Made by a program: the position numbers and the translations under genes. The notes beneath the pieces are model-generated. The model ran no database searches. It saw only the letters and a program-made list of their open reading frames with translations, and was not told the origin of the DNA. A DNA stretch of 64,000 bases, taken from the NCBI RefSeq assembly GCF_001447995.1, contig NZ_LDPE01000002.1, positions 904,201 through 968,200 on the forward strand, written 5' to 3'. Positions 1 through 8,562 of the stretch are shown one piece after another. Positions within the stretch are counted from its first letter, which is position 1; every line of letters begins with the position of its first letter. This DNA is from Maribacter dokdonensis DSW-8. GTDB lineage: Bacteria; Bacteroidota; Bacteroidia; Flavobacteriales; Flavobacteriaceae.

Positions 1-1704
1 TCTTGAAATTAAATAGTCTGGTTGGTTATTGTTATCTGTTAAAACGGTCAATTCTTTTCCATTTCTATTAAAAATTATGCGCTCCTTGGTTTTGTGCAAT
101 ACCATAGCTTCAACCTTTTCATTTGTGTTGATTTCTTGATATATCGTATAACCTTGAAAACAAAGTACACTGCCAAGACACAATAGTATTCTTTTAGAAT
201 TAAATCTTGTAAATAATTGAACTCCCATGACTAAAACTATGAAGGAGAGTATCAGCTGCACCACATCAAAAGGAATATCACTGAATATAAAGCTTTCTTG
301 CCGAGCGACCCAGGCTATAAGGTTATTCATAAACATAATAATTTTATTGTATAACCAGACGAATTGAGCGGGAAGCCAGTTGAATATAGATAGGAAAACA
401 ACCAAAATCCCCATGCCTAAAATAACACCTAATGCAGGTACGATAATTAAGTTGGAAACAAAGAACAAACCGGGAAATTGGTGAAAATAGAACAGACTAA
501 TTGGTAGAACACCTAGTTGAGCGGCTATACTTACACATAGTAATTGCCAAAAATAACGCACCACTTTATTTTTTGGAAACCACAAATCCCTAAGAATAGG
601 AAAAATCCAGAGAATGGCGAAAACCGCTGCATAGCTCATTTGAAACCCTACTTGAAATAGTAGGTTGGGATCTATGAATAATAAGATAAATAGAATGGAT
701 AATGCCAAAATGTTGAAGGTGTTGCTAGGTCTGTTTAAATACAGTGCATAGGCTACAAACGTAAACATAGTGGTGGCACGTATTATGCTGGCTGAGAGTC
801 CGGCTATAAAGGCAAATGCCCATAAAAATATGACTGATAGCAATAGGATAATAGTTCTGCCTTTAGGAATTTGTTTTAGCGGACTCAATAGAAATTGAAT
901 TAATAAAAGTAAAATACCTATATGTAGTCCAGATACGGCTAAAATATGAACGGCACCGGCTTTTTGGTAGTTGGTGTAGGTCTCTTCGGAAATATCTGAT
1001 CGTTGTCCTAATAGCAACGCTTGAATTACCCCGAATTCATCTTCACCAAAACTTTCTTTTTCAAGTTTTGAAATAATATGGTTTCGAACACTTGAAGCTA
1101 TGCCTTTTAAAGTGGTCTTTGATCTAGAGGTAATTGTAAAATGATGTTGTTCAATCTGCATTTGATGATAAATACCAATATTTTTGAGATAGTTTTTATA
1201 ATCAAATTGGTGCGGGTTTAAGGAAGGGTATATGTCGGTTAACTTTGTACGGGTCACAAATTCATCATCAATATGAAACTGTTCTCCAGAAGAATCTTTA
1301 GGAATGCTTATTAATATAGTTCCAGTGGTAGGGTGTTGACCAATACCTTTTACCGTTGCATAGTACCGATATGAAAATGGATTGGGCTTTAATACATCCT
1401 TAATTTTAAAGGACCATAAATCACTGTTGGTGTAAGTGATCTTCGTGTAATGGTCATTGTGGTTTATGGGTTGGGCATTAGTGTAACAATATGTGCCTAA
1501 AATCACAAAAATTAAGGCAGAGACAATTCCAAAAAATATAGATTTTGTGTTTTTTTCAAATAAAAATATGGCGGATAATAGTACAAAAAGAGCACCAATA
1601 AATATACCTAAGTAGAGCAAATCAAAGGAGAAAATTTTCCCAATTAAAATTCCAAGAATAAGTAATAGCGTTAATCTAATGGGAATAAACGCTAAGAGCT
1701 TCAT
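1..1704 (-). CDS. comEC: ComEC/Rec2 family DNA-uptake channel protein (3' end beyond window)
   Basis: The frame is open from the ATG at 1704 down to base 1, giving 568 residues and no stop, so the C-terminus lies outside the window. The N-terminus has two to three hydrophobic helices, followed by a soluble DUF4131-like region (about 60-230). A long polytopic competence domain follows, with the typical segment AVSGLHIGILLLLI near residue 255 and many further helices. The family forms the inner-membrane channel for single-stranded DNA in natural transformation. The gene starts one base after the stop of the NlpC/P60 gene, so the two are probably co-transcribed. Whether a metallo-beta-lactamase domain follows cannot be seen. 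Confidence 0.88.
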   Translation of the reverse strand, partial: MKLLAFIPIRLTLLLILGILIGKIFSFDLLYLGIFIGALFVLLSAIFLFEKNTKSIFFGIVSALIFVILGTYCYTNAQPINHNDHYTKITYTNSDLWSFKIKDVLKPNPFSYRYYATVKGIGQHPTTGTILISIPKDSSGEQFHIDDEFVTRTKLTDIYPSLNPHQFDYKNYLKNIGIYHQMQIEQHHFTITSRSKTTLKGIASSVRNHIISKLEKESFGEDEFGVIQALLLGQRSDISEETYTNYQKAGAVHILAVSGLHIGILLLLIQFLLSPLKQIPKGRTIILLLSVIFLWAFAFIAGLSASIIRATTMFTFVAYALYLNRPSNTFNILALSILFILLFIDPNLLFQVGFQMSYAAVFAILWIFPILRDLWFPKNKVVRYFWQLLCVSIAAQLGVLPISLFYFHQFPGLFFVSNLIIVPALGVILGMGILVVFLSIFNWLPAQFVWLYNKIIMFMNNLIAWVARQESFIFSDIPFDVVQLILSFIVLVMGVQLFTRFNSKRILLCLGSVLCFQGYTIYQEINTNEKVEAMVLHKTKERIIFNRNGKELTVLTDNNNQPDYLISR

Positions 1705-1705
1705 T

Positions 1706-2272
1706 TTATAATATTCTTGTGGCTTTTACAAAGGCTTGGTTCCAAAAACCGTCTCTTAAAGAAGAAACGGTAACACCTCTTGAAGTAGATGCGTGTATAA
1801 AGGTTATTTCATCATTATCAGTACCCACCACCATACCTACGTGGTTAATTCGTTTTGATCCACGGGTGGTCTTAAAAAATAGTAAATCTCCTTTTTCAAT
1901 ATTCTTTACGGCTATTCTATGACCTTCTTCCGCCATATGAAAAGAAGTGCGTGGCAATTGCACATCATGCTCTCCAAAAGATACATATAATAACCCTGAA
2001 CAATCCATCCCTTTTTTGGTAGTGCCACCAAATTTATATCGTGTGCCCGCAAATGAAAGAGCGGTATTGATAATGTCGTCTGCTTTTGTATTGGTCGGTG
2101 CTGGTGGGTTTATCTTGTGTTCTTTATGATAAGAAGGTTTTTCAGTATTACCCGTTCGCTCTTTATTTGCGGCGGCAACAGAGATTCTTCGTTCCTTGTC
2201 AGAACTGGAACTTTTTTTAACACCACAACTGGTTAAAAAACAAATAATTATTAAAAAGGGTAGTTTACGCAT
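1706..2272 (-). CDS. NlpC/P60 family cell-wall peptidase, lipoprotein
   Basis: This is a 188-residue predicted lipoprotein with a hydrophobic leader and a lipobox ending at Cys16 (LTSC). A low-complexity Ser/Lys-rich linker (about 17-62) leads to an NlpC/P60 domain (about 65-188). The expected catalytic triad is visible: Cys91 in MDCSG, His144 in INHVGM and His160 in FIHAST. Such enzymes cleave peptide bonds in peptidoglycan stem peptides (gamma-D-Glu-diaminopimelate type), here presumably in the periplasm from a lipid anchor. It sits between lpxB and comEC. The exact substrate is inferred from the family. Confidence 0.9.
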   Translation of the reverse strand: MRKLPFLIIICFLTSCGVKKSSSSDKERRISVAAANKERTGNTEKPSYHKEHKINPPAPTNTKADDIINTALSFAGTRYKFGGTTKKGMDCSGLLYVSFGEHDVQLPRTSFHMAEEGHRIAVKNIEKGDLLFFKTTRGSKRINHVGMVVGTDNDEITFIHASTSRGVTVSSLRDGFWNQAFVKATRIL

Positions 2273-2340
2273 AAATTAGAGAATACACTGTAATACGTGT
2301 AACTTCAAAATTATAGAATTATTTTTTAAAATAGATCTAC

Positions 2341-3462
2341 CTATGCAGTTTTAGCATTTTCAATGATCAAAGAAGCAGCATTGGAACTTGCCCCGGCACC
2401 ACCTAATTTTTTAATAAGTTCATTGTAAGATGATAGTTGTTTTGTCCTTGCTTCACCATTTAAAATAAGGGAGAGCTCTTTTTTTAAATTCTGCTTAGTA
2501 AGGTCATCCTGTATAAGTTCTTTAACAACTTCTTTTTGCATGATAAGATTGACCAGAGAAATATACTCTAAAGTAATAATGCGTTTGGCAATTTGGTAAG
2601 AGATCCAATTTGCCTTATAGCAGACTACTTGTGGTACTTTGAACAGAGCAGTTTCTAATGTGGCCGTACCGCTGGTAACAAGGGCGGCTTTAGAAACCGT
2701 AAGTAAATCATACGTTTTATTTTGAATGAACTTTACATTGGCATCTTTTAAAAATGAGGCATAAAAATCTTTATCAAGACTAGGGGCGCCGGCAATAACA
2801 AATTCATAATCTGCAAATTCAGAAGTAAGTGAGAGCATTACACTGAGCATTTTTTGAACCTCTTGTTTTCTGCTTCCGGGAAGTAATGCAATAATTGGTT
2901 TTTCAAGGTCGAGATTATTTTGTGCCCTGAACTCACTTTCATTTAATATTGGTCTATTGGCAATGGCGTCCAATAAGGGATGTCCCACAAAATTGACAGG
3001 AAAATTATGTTTCTTTTCATAAAATTCTTTTTCAAAAGGCAGTATTACATACATGTTGTCTACCGTGGCTTTAATTTTTTCAATACGCCCCTCTCTTGAT
3101 GCCCAAATTTGAGGAGATATGTAGTAATTGGTCAAGAAATTATGCTTTTTTGCCCATTTAGCAATACGTAAATTAAATCCGGAATAATCAATGAAAATTA
3201 TAGCATCCGGTTGAAATGCCGCAATATCTTGTTTACAGAACTTAATATTTTTAAAAATAGCGTTCAGGTTCATGAGCACCTCAAGAAACCCCATGAAAGC
3301 AAGCTCTTTGTAATGTTTTACCAATGTTCCACCAGCATGTTGCATTAAATCTCCGCCCCAGCATCTGATCTGGGCATCACCATCTTTTGCCATGATCGCT
3401 TTGATCAGATTAGAACCATGTAGGTCGCCCGAGGCTTCACCTGCAATAATGTAGTATTTCAT
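2341..3462 (-). CDS. lpxB: Lipid-A-disaccharide synthase
   Basis: The 373-residue product has the usual length for LpxB (glycosyltransferase family 19). It opens with the family's N-terminal signature KYYIIAGEASGDLHGSNLI, and GSRKQEV and SGTATLETALFKVPQVV match the nucleotide-sugar-binding part. The enzyme joins UDP-diacylglucosamine and lipid X to form the lipid A disaccharide at the inner face of the cytoplasmic membrane. It is encoded just downstream of surE and the small membrane gene on the same strand, the SurE-LpxB order seen in flavobacteria. No terminator is visible between these genes, so one transcript is likely. Confidence 0.95.
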   Translation of the reverse strand: MKYYIIAGEASGDLHGSNLIKAIMAKDGDAQIRCWGGDLMQHAGGTLVKHYKELAFMGFLEVLMNLNAIFKNIKFCKQDIAAFQPDAIIFIDYSGFNLRIAKWAKKHNFLTNYYISPQIWASREGRIEKIKATVDNMYVILPFEKEFYEKKHNFPVNFVGHPLLDAIANRPILNESEFRAQNNLDLEKPIIALLPGSRKQEVQKMLSVMLSLTSEFADYEFVIAGAPSLDKDFYASFLKDANVKFIQNKTYDLLTVSKAALVTSGTATLETALFKVPQVVCYKANWISYQIAKRIITLEYISLVNLIMQKEVVKELIQDDLTKQNLKKELSLILNGEARTKQLSSYNELIKKLGGAGASSNAASLIIENAKTA

Positions 3463-3463
3463 T

Positions 3464-3748
3464 TTAAAAGATTTTATAATAGAGAATTATAAAAGCGGTT
3501 AAAATGGTAGCGATCAAAACCCCTTTTGCTCTATGATCTCTTTTGATTTTTAAAAAACCAAAAAAAGCAATTAAGTTTAAAATGGCGCCCAATGCTAAAA
3601 GACTGCCAATATGCTCTTGAGTAACGGCAGCCTGAAATGTTTCGGTAATACTCAAATCAGAAAATAAAAGAATGTATAATAAAGTACCAATGGTATTAGC
3701 AATGATACCTACAATAAAACCGATTATAATTTCTTTTTTAATGTTCAT
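3464..3748 (-). CDS. Small three-helix membrane protein, unknown function
   Basis: This is a 94-residue hydrophobic protein with about three predicted transmembrane helices (near 5-27, 42-64 and 73-93) and a basic loop KIKRDHRAKG between helices 2 and 3. The ATG at 3748 is preferred. A longer form would start at a TTG at 3778, directly against the surE stop, and would only add ten residues ahead of the basic MNIKKE start. The gene lies between surE and lpxB with almost no spacing. I recognise no named family, and no function can be stated. Confidence 0.72.
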   Translation of the reverse strand: MNIKKEIIIGFIVGIIANTIGTLLYILLFSDLSITETFQAAVTQEHIGSLLALGAILNLIAFFGFLKIKRDHRAKGVLIATILTAFIILYYKIF

Positions 3749-3778
3749 TAAAGTGTTGCTTCTAAATAATATTATCAA

Positions 3779-4552
3779 TTAAAAATTCCAGGTATTCAAT
3801 TCCTGAATAACATGGTGTGCTGTTAAATCAAATTGAGTGGGTACTACTGAGATGTAACCATTGGCCAATGCCCATTCATCTGTATCTTCACCTTTGTCCA
3901 AAAGTTCAAACTCTCCCGTTAGCCAATAATAATCTTTACCCATGGGGTTGGTTCGTTTGTCAAATTTTTCTTTCCAATTTGCCTTTGCTTGTCTACATAC
4001 TTTAATGCCTTTTATTTTTTTCTTTTCTAGCTTAGGTATATTGACATTCAAAACCGTTCTTTTAGGAATGCCATTTTCTAAAGCTTGGGTAACGATCGTA
4101 GCAATAAAATCTTGTGCATGGGAAAAATCTGCATCCCAATTATAGTCACAAAGAGAGAAGCCAATAGCGGGAATGCCCTCTATACCAGCTTCAATGGCCG
4201 CACTCATGGTACCGGAATAAATAACGTTGATAGAAGAATTTGCACCATGGTTTATGCCACTGACACAGATGTCGGGTTTTTTGGGCAGTAACTCTTGCAA
4301 TGCCAATTTTACACAATCCGCAGGTGTTCCGCTACAACTATATTCTTCAATATCATCATTGTCCAAGTCTATTTTCATTTTTTTTGAAAATAGGGCGGTG
4401 TCCAAGGTAATAGCATGCCCCATACCAGATTGCGGACTATCCGGTGCAACGACCACGACATCTCCTATTTTTTTCATGATGGAGATCAGCATGCGTAATC
4501 CGGGTGCGGTAATACCATCATCGTTGGTAACTAAAATCAATGGTTTTTCCAT
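3779..4552 (-). CDS. surE: 5'/3'-nucleotidase SurE
   Basis: The product has 257 residues, normal for SurE. The metal-binding start VTNDDGI (Asp11, Asp12) and the conserved YSGTMSAAIEAG and SGINHG stretches are present. SurE proteins are divalent-metal phosphatases acting on nucleoside monophosphates and are linked to stationary-phase survival. The gene heads a minus-strand run surE, small membrane gene, lpxB, NlpC/P60, comEC. The ATG at 4552 is the first in frame and directly precedes the conserved N-terminus. Confidence 0.95.
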   Translation of the reverse strand: MEKPLILVTNDDGITAPGLRMLISIMKKIGDVVVVAPDSPQSGMGHAITLDTALFSKKMKIDLDNDDIEEYSCSGTPADCVKLALQELLPKKPDICVSGINHGANSSINVIYSGTMSAAIEAGIEGIPAIGFSLCDYNWDADFSHAQDFIATIVTQALENGIPKRTVLNVNIPKLEKKKIKGIKVCRQAKANWKEKFDKRTNPMGKDYYWLTGEFELLDKGEDTDEWALANGYISVVPTQFDLTAHHVIQELNTWNF

Positions 4553-4667
4553 AGCGTATACTTTCTGTAGTAAAAATACGTTTTTAAATATGATATGTTC
4601 CGATGGCCGTTTAACAAAAAATTAATCGCAAGCCCATTAAATGGCATGGTTTTTTCTTTACCTTAGA

Positions 4668-4699
4668 GGTTTAAGTGGCTTTTACCACTACTGTAAACC
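4668..4699 (+). promoter_or_regulatory. Interrupted hairpin in the leader of the S41 protease gene
   Basis: GGTTTA (4668-4673) pairs with TAAACC (4694-4699), and AGTGG (4674-4678) pairs with CCACT (4685-4689) around a 6-nt loop, with a 4-nt bulge on the 3' side. The hairpin ends 43 bases before the ATG. It has no T-run, so it is not a terminator. It may be a leader-RNA structure or an operator; its role is unknown. Confidence 0.35.
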
Positions 4700-4742
4700 C
4701 TCAAATTCGGAGATATTGAAAAGGAAAGTAAAAGATAATTTT

Positions 4743-6881
4743 ATGAAAAGAAATTTAGCCTACGTACTGTTATTGATGTTAGCGGCAGTTGCATCATGCA
4801 GTTTTACCAATAAGAATTTTGAAAATGACGATAAGGATAAATTATTGTTGGATCTCATCACTTACGTACTTGAAAAGGGGCATTATGAGCCAAAAGCATT
4901 GAACGACGATTTTTCCGTTCATGTATTTGAAGACTTCATAGATGTCATAGATCCTACCAAAAGATATTTTTTAGCTTCGGATATTGCCGAGTTCGAAAAA
5001 TATAAGTTTCAAATTGATGATGAAATTAAAAATACCGACATCACTTTCTTTAATATAGTTTATGAAAGATTAATGCAACGTATGAATGATGCAAAGGGTA
5101 TTTATAAAGAGGTTTTGGAAACTCCTTTTGATTATTCCGAAAACGAAAGCATCAGTATAAAATATGATGAAGAGCCTTTTGCGGCAAATAGGGAAGAGCT
5201 TAAAGAACGTTGGAGAAAGCAGTTGAAATATGCTACTTTGGGAACTTATGATTCTAAAATTTCTCACATGGAGAACAAGGAAATCGAAAGTACCGATGAA
5301 CATGATCATACTGCTCATTCACCAAAAGAAGCTGAAGAACAATCTAGAAAATCTACGGAAACTACATTGGATGAATTTTTTGATTTTGTTGGTGATTTAG
5401 AGCGCAAAGATTGGTTTGTACAATACATCAATACCATTGTAGATGAGTTTGATCCACATACCTTCTACTTCGCTCCAGAAGAAAAAGAAAAGTTTGATAC
5501 CAGCATGTCTGGTAAATTTGAGGGTATTGGGGCAAGACTTCAGAAAAAGCCGGAAGGTGCAAAGATTGTAGAGATCATTTCTGGCGGACCAGTTTGGAGA
5601 GATCAACGATTAGAAGTTGGTGACGAAATTATCAAGGTAGGTCAAAATGGTGAAGAACCTATAAATATTGTTGGTATGCGTTTAGATGATGCCATCAAAT
5701 TAATTAAAGGTGCACAAGGTACCGTTGTAGATTTAACGGTAAGAAAAGTAGATGGGTCATTAGATGTGGTTTCATTGACAAGAGATGTTGTAGAATTGGA
5801 AGAGTCATATGCGAAATCTGCCAATATTATTAAGGGACAAGAGAAATTTGGGATTATTAATTTACCAAAGTTCTATGTTGATTTTAATGATTATAGCGAA
5901 AGAAACGCAGCTACAGATGTAGCCAAAGAAGTAGAACGTTTGAAGGATGAAGGCATGGAAGGTCTTATTTTGGATTTACGTGATAATGGTGGTGGATCTT
6001 TAAAGACCGTTGTTGAAATGGCAGGTCTATTTATAAAAGATGGACCAATTGTTCAGGTTCGTTCTAAAGATAAGGGTAAAGATGTTTATGATGATAAAGA
6101 CGAAAGAATACAATGGGATGGTCCTTTGGTTATTCTTGTAAATGAATTGTCTGCATCGGCCTCTGAAATTTTAGCTGCGGCAATGCAAGATTACAAAAGA
6201 GCAATTGTAATTGGTAGTAAGCAAACATTTGGTAAAGGCACGGTACAAAATGTAATACCGCTGAACAATATGTTGCGTAGTAATGAACATGGAGATTTGG
6301 GAGCTATAAAGATTACGACCCAAAAGTTCTACAGAATTAACGGCGGTTCTACACAATTAGAGGGTGTAAAAAGTGATATCATTGTTCCAGATAGATATAG
6401 TTATATTGATTTAGGCGAAAGAGATCAATCCAATCCATTAGGGTGGGATAAGATTACTCCTGCGGATTATAAAGCTTGGGATGGTTATATAGATTACGAA
6501 AAAACTATTGCCGATAGTAAAAAACGTATGGCCAACAGTCCTCAAATTAAATTGATCGAAGAAAATGCCAAATGGTTAAAGGCTGAACAAGACGAGACGG
6601 AAATTTCTTTGAATTATGATACCTATAAAGAAGAAAAAGACAAGGATAAAGAACAATCTGATTATTTTAAAAAGCTAACGGATTACGATTCACAACTTAC
6701 CTTTCAATCTCTAGGATATGAGGAACAATTATTTACAAAAGATTCAGTTTTACGTGAAAAACGTAATAGATGGCATAAAAATCTAGCCAAAGACGTTTAC
6801 GTTGAAGAAGCGGTAAATGTTTTAGAAGATTTAAAAATGAATAACATTAAGCAAGGCAAATTGGCAAGTGTTAAGAATTAA
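4743..6881 (+). CDS. prc: Tail-specific carboxy-terminal processing protease (S41)
   Basis: The ATG at 4743 gives 712 residues and a lipoprotein-type leader (MKRNLAYVLLLMLAAVASCS); the frame extends upstream to 4641, but that would bury the leader. The order is an N-terminal alpha-helical domain, a PDZ domain (around GKFEGIGARLQKK and EIISGGPVWRDQRLEVGDEI), and an S41 catalytic core with the nucleophile in SASASEI and the lysine in GKGTVQ. A DUF3340-like C-terminal helical region follows. This is the Prc/Tsp layout. Such proteases degrade or trim periplasmic proteins from their C-termini. A His-rich insert (DEHDHTAHS) lies in the N-terminal half. A strong terminator follows. Confidence 0.93.
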   Translation: MKRNLAYVLLLMLAAVASCSFTNKNFENDDKDKLLLDLITYVLEKGHYEPKALNDDFSVHVFEDFIDVIDPTKRYFLASDIAEFEKYKFQIDDEIKNTDITFFNIVYERLMQRMNDAKGIYKEVLETPFDYSENESISIKYDEEPFAANREELKERWRKQLKYATLGTYDSKISHMENKEIESTDEHDHTAHSPKEAEEQSRKSTETTLDEFFDFVGDLERKDWFVQYINTIVDEFDPHTFYFAPEEKEKFDTSMSGKFEGIGARLQKKPEGAKIVEIISGGPVWRDQRLEVGDEIIKVGQNGEEPINIVGMRLDDAIKLIKGAQGTVVDLTVRKVDGSLDVVSLTRDVVELEESYAKSANIIKGQEKFGIINLPKFYVDFNDYSERNAATDVAKEVERLKDEGMEGLILDLRDNGGGSLKTVVEMAGLFIKDGPIVQVRSKDKGKDVYDDKDERIQWDGPLVILVNELSASASEILAAAMQDYKRAIVIGSKQTFGKGTVQNVIPLNNMLRSNEHGDLGAIKITTQKFYRINGGSTQLEGVKSDIIVPDRYSYIDLGERDQSNPLGWDKITPADYKAWDGYIDYEKTIADSKKRMANSPQIKLIEENAKWLKAEQDETEISLNYDTYKEEKDKDKEQSDYFKKLTDYDSQLTFQSLGYEEQLFTKDSVLREKRNRWHKNLAKDVYVEEAVNVLEDLKMNNIKQGKLASVKN

Positions 6882-6899
6882 AGAGTTAAATAAGCTATT

Positions 6900-6929
6900 A
6901 AAGCCGCTACATATTTATGCAGCGGCTTT
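6900..6929. terminator. Rho-independent terminator after prc
   Basis: The arms AAAGCCGCT (6900-6908) and AGCGGCTTT (6921-6929) pair perfectly around a 12-nt loop, and the T-run continues to 6935 on the plus strand. It lies between the converging prc and DoxX-like genes and mainly serves prc. Confidence 0.85.
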
Positions 6930-6938
6930 TTTTTTGAG

Positions 6939-7346
6939 TTAGATATATTTTGCGAATTGTGGTTTTCCAAATTCAGCTAATTCATTATTACTATTTCGAA
7001 TTTTTCTGCTTTGAATATAGGTCACAAAAAGTAGCACTATACATACTACTGCAGATGCACCGTTACCATCTTTCACGGCTAAATGGGCTAAGGCACCTAA
7101 GGTGTAGTTCATGAAAAAACCTGCGTATACCCACTCTAAGGTCCAGTGAGATTTGTTCAACAAAATCATGGTTAAACCAATAAACTGACAAACACCTAAA
7201 ATGTAAATAAGATATATAGGATAACCTAGTTTATTGAAGGTTTCTGAAACCGTGTCAAAATTTATGACGGAGTTAATTATAGAGCCAATTACCGCTATAG
7301 CAAAAAGCCCTAGGGCAATATAGTAGAATGTTTTTTGAGATTTCAT
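6939..7346 (-). CDS. DoxX-like family membrane protein
   Basis: The ATG at 7346 gives a 135-residue protein with about four transmembrane helices and a short polar C-terminal tail; a GTG at 7391 would add 15 residues and looks unlikely. The pattern (helix 1, loop with FNKLGYP, helix 2 with LGVCQFIGLTMIL, a Trp/Glu-containing loop, then GALAHLAV and the last helix) fits the DoxX-like superfamily. The molecular function of this subgroup is not established. It is separated from msrA by two perfect inverted repeats and is probably its own unit. Confidence 0.7.
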   Translation of the reverse strand: MKSQKTFYYIALGLFAIAVIGSIINSVINFDTVSETFNKLGYPIYLIYILGVCQFIGLTMILLNKSHWTLEWVYAGFFMNYTLGALAHLAVKDGNGASAVVCIVLLFVTYIQSRKIRNSNNELAEFGKPQFAKYI

Positions 7347-7387
7347 AATAAGTAAGATTTTAGGGTTACTATATCTCAAAAATAAAC

Positions 7388-7421
7388 TCACCTATGAAGT
7401 AAAATTGACATTCATAGGTGA
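7388..7421 (-). terminator. Likely terminator of the msrB-msrA operon
   Basis: TCACCTATGAA (7388-7398) and TTCATAGGTGA (7411-7421) are perfect 11-bp arms. On the minus strand the hairpin is followed by the T-rich GTTTATTTTTG. A second perfect 10-bp inverted repeat without a T-run (7427-7436 and 7443-7452) lies directly beside it. Confidence 0.6.
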
Positions 7422-7476
7422 GCGGAAAATTTCTATAGATAAATAGAAATTTATGATCGTTAGGCAGAAAACAGTA

Positions 7477-8019
7477 TTATTTCAGCAGCTTATCTGCATG
7501 TAGCTGCCTTAATTTTGCCAATTTAGGGTTAATGACCACTTGGCAATATCCTTGTTCAGAATTATTTTTATAATAATCTTGATGATAATCTTCTGCATCA
7601 TAGAATATGCCAAGCGAGCTTAACTCGGTAACAATGGGCTTTTCATACACCTTCTGCATTTCACTTAAGACCATATTTGCTTTTTGCTGTTGACTGGCAT
7701 TGTGATAGTAAATTACCGATCTGTATTGCGTTCCGGTATCTGCCCCTTGTCTATTCAAGGTCGTAGGGTCATGCGTGGTCATGAAGATAATCAGTATATC
7801 TTCATATGTTATTTCAGCTGGATCAAAAGTAATCTGTATAACCTCTGCATGTCCGGTAAGACCGGAACAGATTTCTCTATACGTAGGTCTTCCAGGGGCT
7901 TTGCCACCGGTATATCCTGAAACTACTTTATGAACACCTCTTACTTCTTGAAAAACGGCTTCTGTACACCAAAAACATCCACCGCCAACCGTAGCAACTT
8001 CAAAATTAGTATTATCCAT
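7477..8019 (-). CDS. msrA: Peptide-methionine (S)-S-oxide reductase
   Basis: The 180-residue protein carries the MsrA active-site motif GGCFWCTE, with catalytic Cys15, and the conserved GYTGG, GHAEV and YHQDYY segments. It reduces methionine-S-sulfoxide in proteins with thioredoxin-type electron donors. Its start overlaps the end of msrB by 8 bases. A GGAGG sequence inside the last msrB codons lies a few bases before the ATG, which is unusual in Bacteroidota, where Shine-Dalgarno motifs are rare. This suggests translational coupling of the two reductases. Confidence 0.95.
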   Translation of the reverse strand: MDNTNFEVATVGGGCFWCTEAVFQEVRGVHKVVSGYTGGKAPGRPTYREICSGLTGHAEVIQITFDPAEITYEDILIIFMTTHDPTTLNRQGADTGTQYRSVIYYHNASQQQKANMVLSEMQKVYEKPIVTELSSLGIFYDAEDYHQDYYKNNSEQGYCQVVINPKLAKLRQLHADKLLK

Positions 8020-8473
8020 TAGCTTCCTCCTTTTCTAATTGCATAGATTCAGAATTAATGCAGTACCGTAATCCGCTTGGTTCTGGTCCGTCAGGAAAAA
8101 CATGTCCTAAATGGGCATCGCAAGTATTGCACATAACCTCAACTCGTATCATTCCAAAAGAGGTGTCTTTGTGATATTTTATGGCGTTTTCTTTAATAGG
8201 TTGCGTAAAGCTTGGCCATCCTGTACCAGATTCAAACTTAATAGTTGAATCGAATAAAGGTGTGGCACAACAAATACATTCATATTTGCCTGCTTCATGC
8301 GCAGAACATAAGGCACCTGAATGCGGGGCTTCGGTTCCTTTTTTACGAGTAATTTTAAATTGTTGGGGCGTAAGTACATTTTTCCATTCCAGTTCGGTTT
8401 TTTCAACCCTTTGGTCTGGTTCAGGATTACCATTTACTGAAAAATGAATAACATCTTTCCAAGTTAACATCAT
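8012..8473 (-). CDS. msrB: Peptide-methionine (R)-S-oxide reductase
   Basis: The 153-residue MsrB has two zinc-binding CxxC pairs (Cys66/Cys69 and Cys115/Cys118), the catalytic Cys138 in LRYCINS and a potential resolving Cys56. It reduces methionine-R-sulfoxide in proteins, complementing MsrA encoded just downstream. Two consecutive ATGs (8473 and 8470) are possible starts; the first is given. AAAGGAA lies just upstream. No signal peptide is seen, so both reductases appear cytoplasmic. Confidence 0.95.
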   Translation of the reverse strand: MMLTWKDVIHFSVNGNPEPDQRVEKTELEWKNVLTPQQFKITRKKGTEAPHSGALCSAHEAGKYECICCATPLFDSTIKFESGTGWPSFTQPIKENAIKYHKDTSFGMIRVEVMCNTCDAHLGHVFPDGPEPSGLRYCINSESMQLEKEEANG

Positions 8474-8528
8474 AATATTTCCTTTCGTTTTAGACTTATT
8501 ATACTGGCTTTATTGGTCGGTAAATTGC

Positions 8529-8558
8529 TTTGATTCTTACAAAATTACGGTAATTTTG
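8529..8558 (+). promoter_or_regulatory. Bacteroidota-type promoter of the endonuclease gene, overlapping a palindrome
   Basis: TTTG (8529-8532), an 18-nt spacer and TAATTTTG (8551-8558) match the flavobacterial TTTG/TAnnTTTG promoter. The ATG at 8563 comes only four bases later, so transcription may start at or inside the start codon. The -7 box is half of a 19-bp odd palindrome (8540-8558), which could be an operator shared with msrB. Confidence 0.6.
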
Positions 8559-8562
8559 GCGC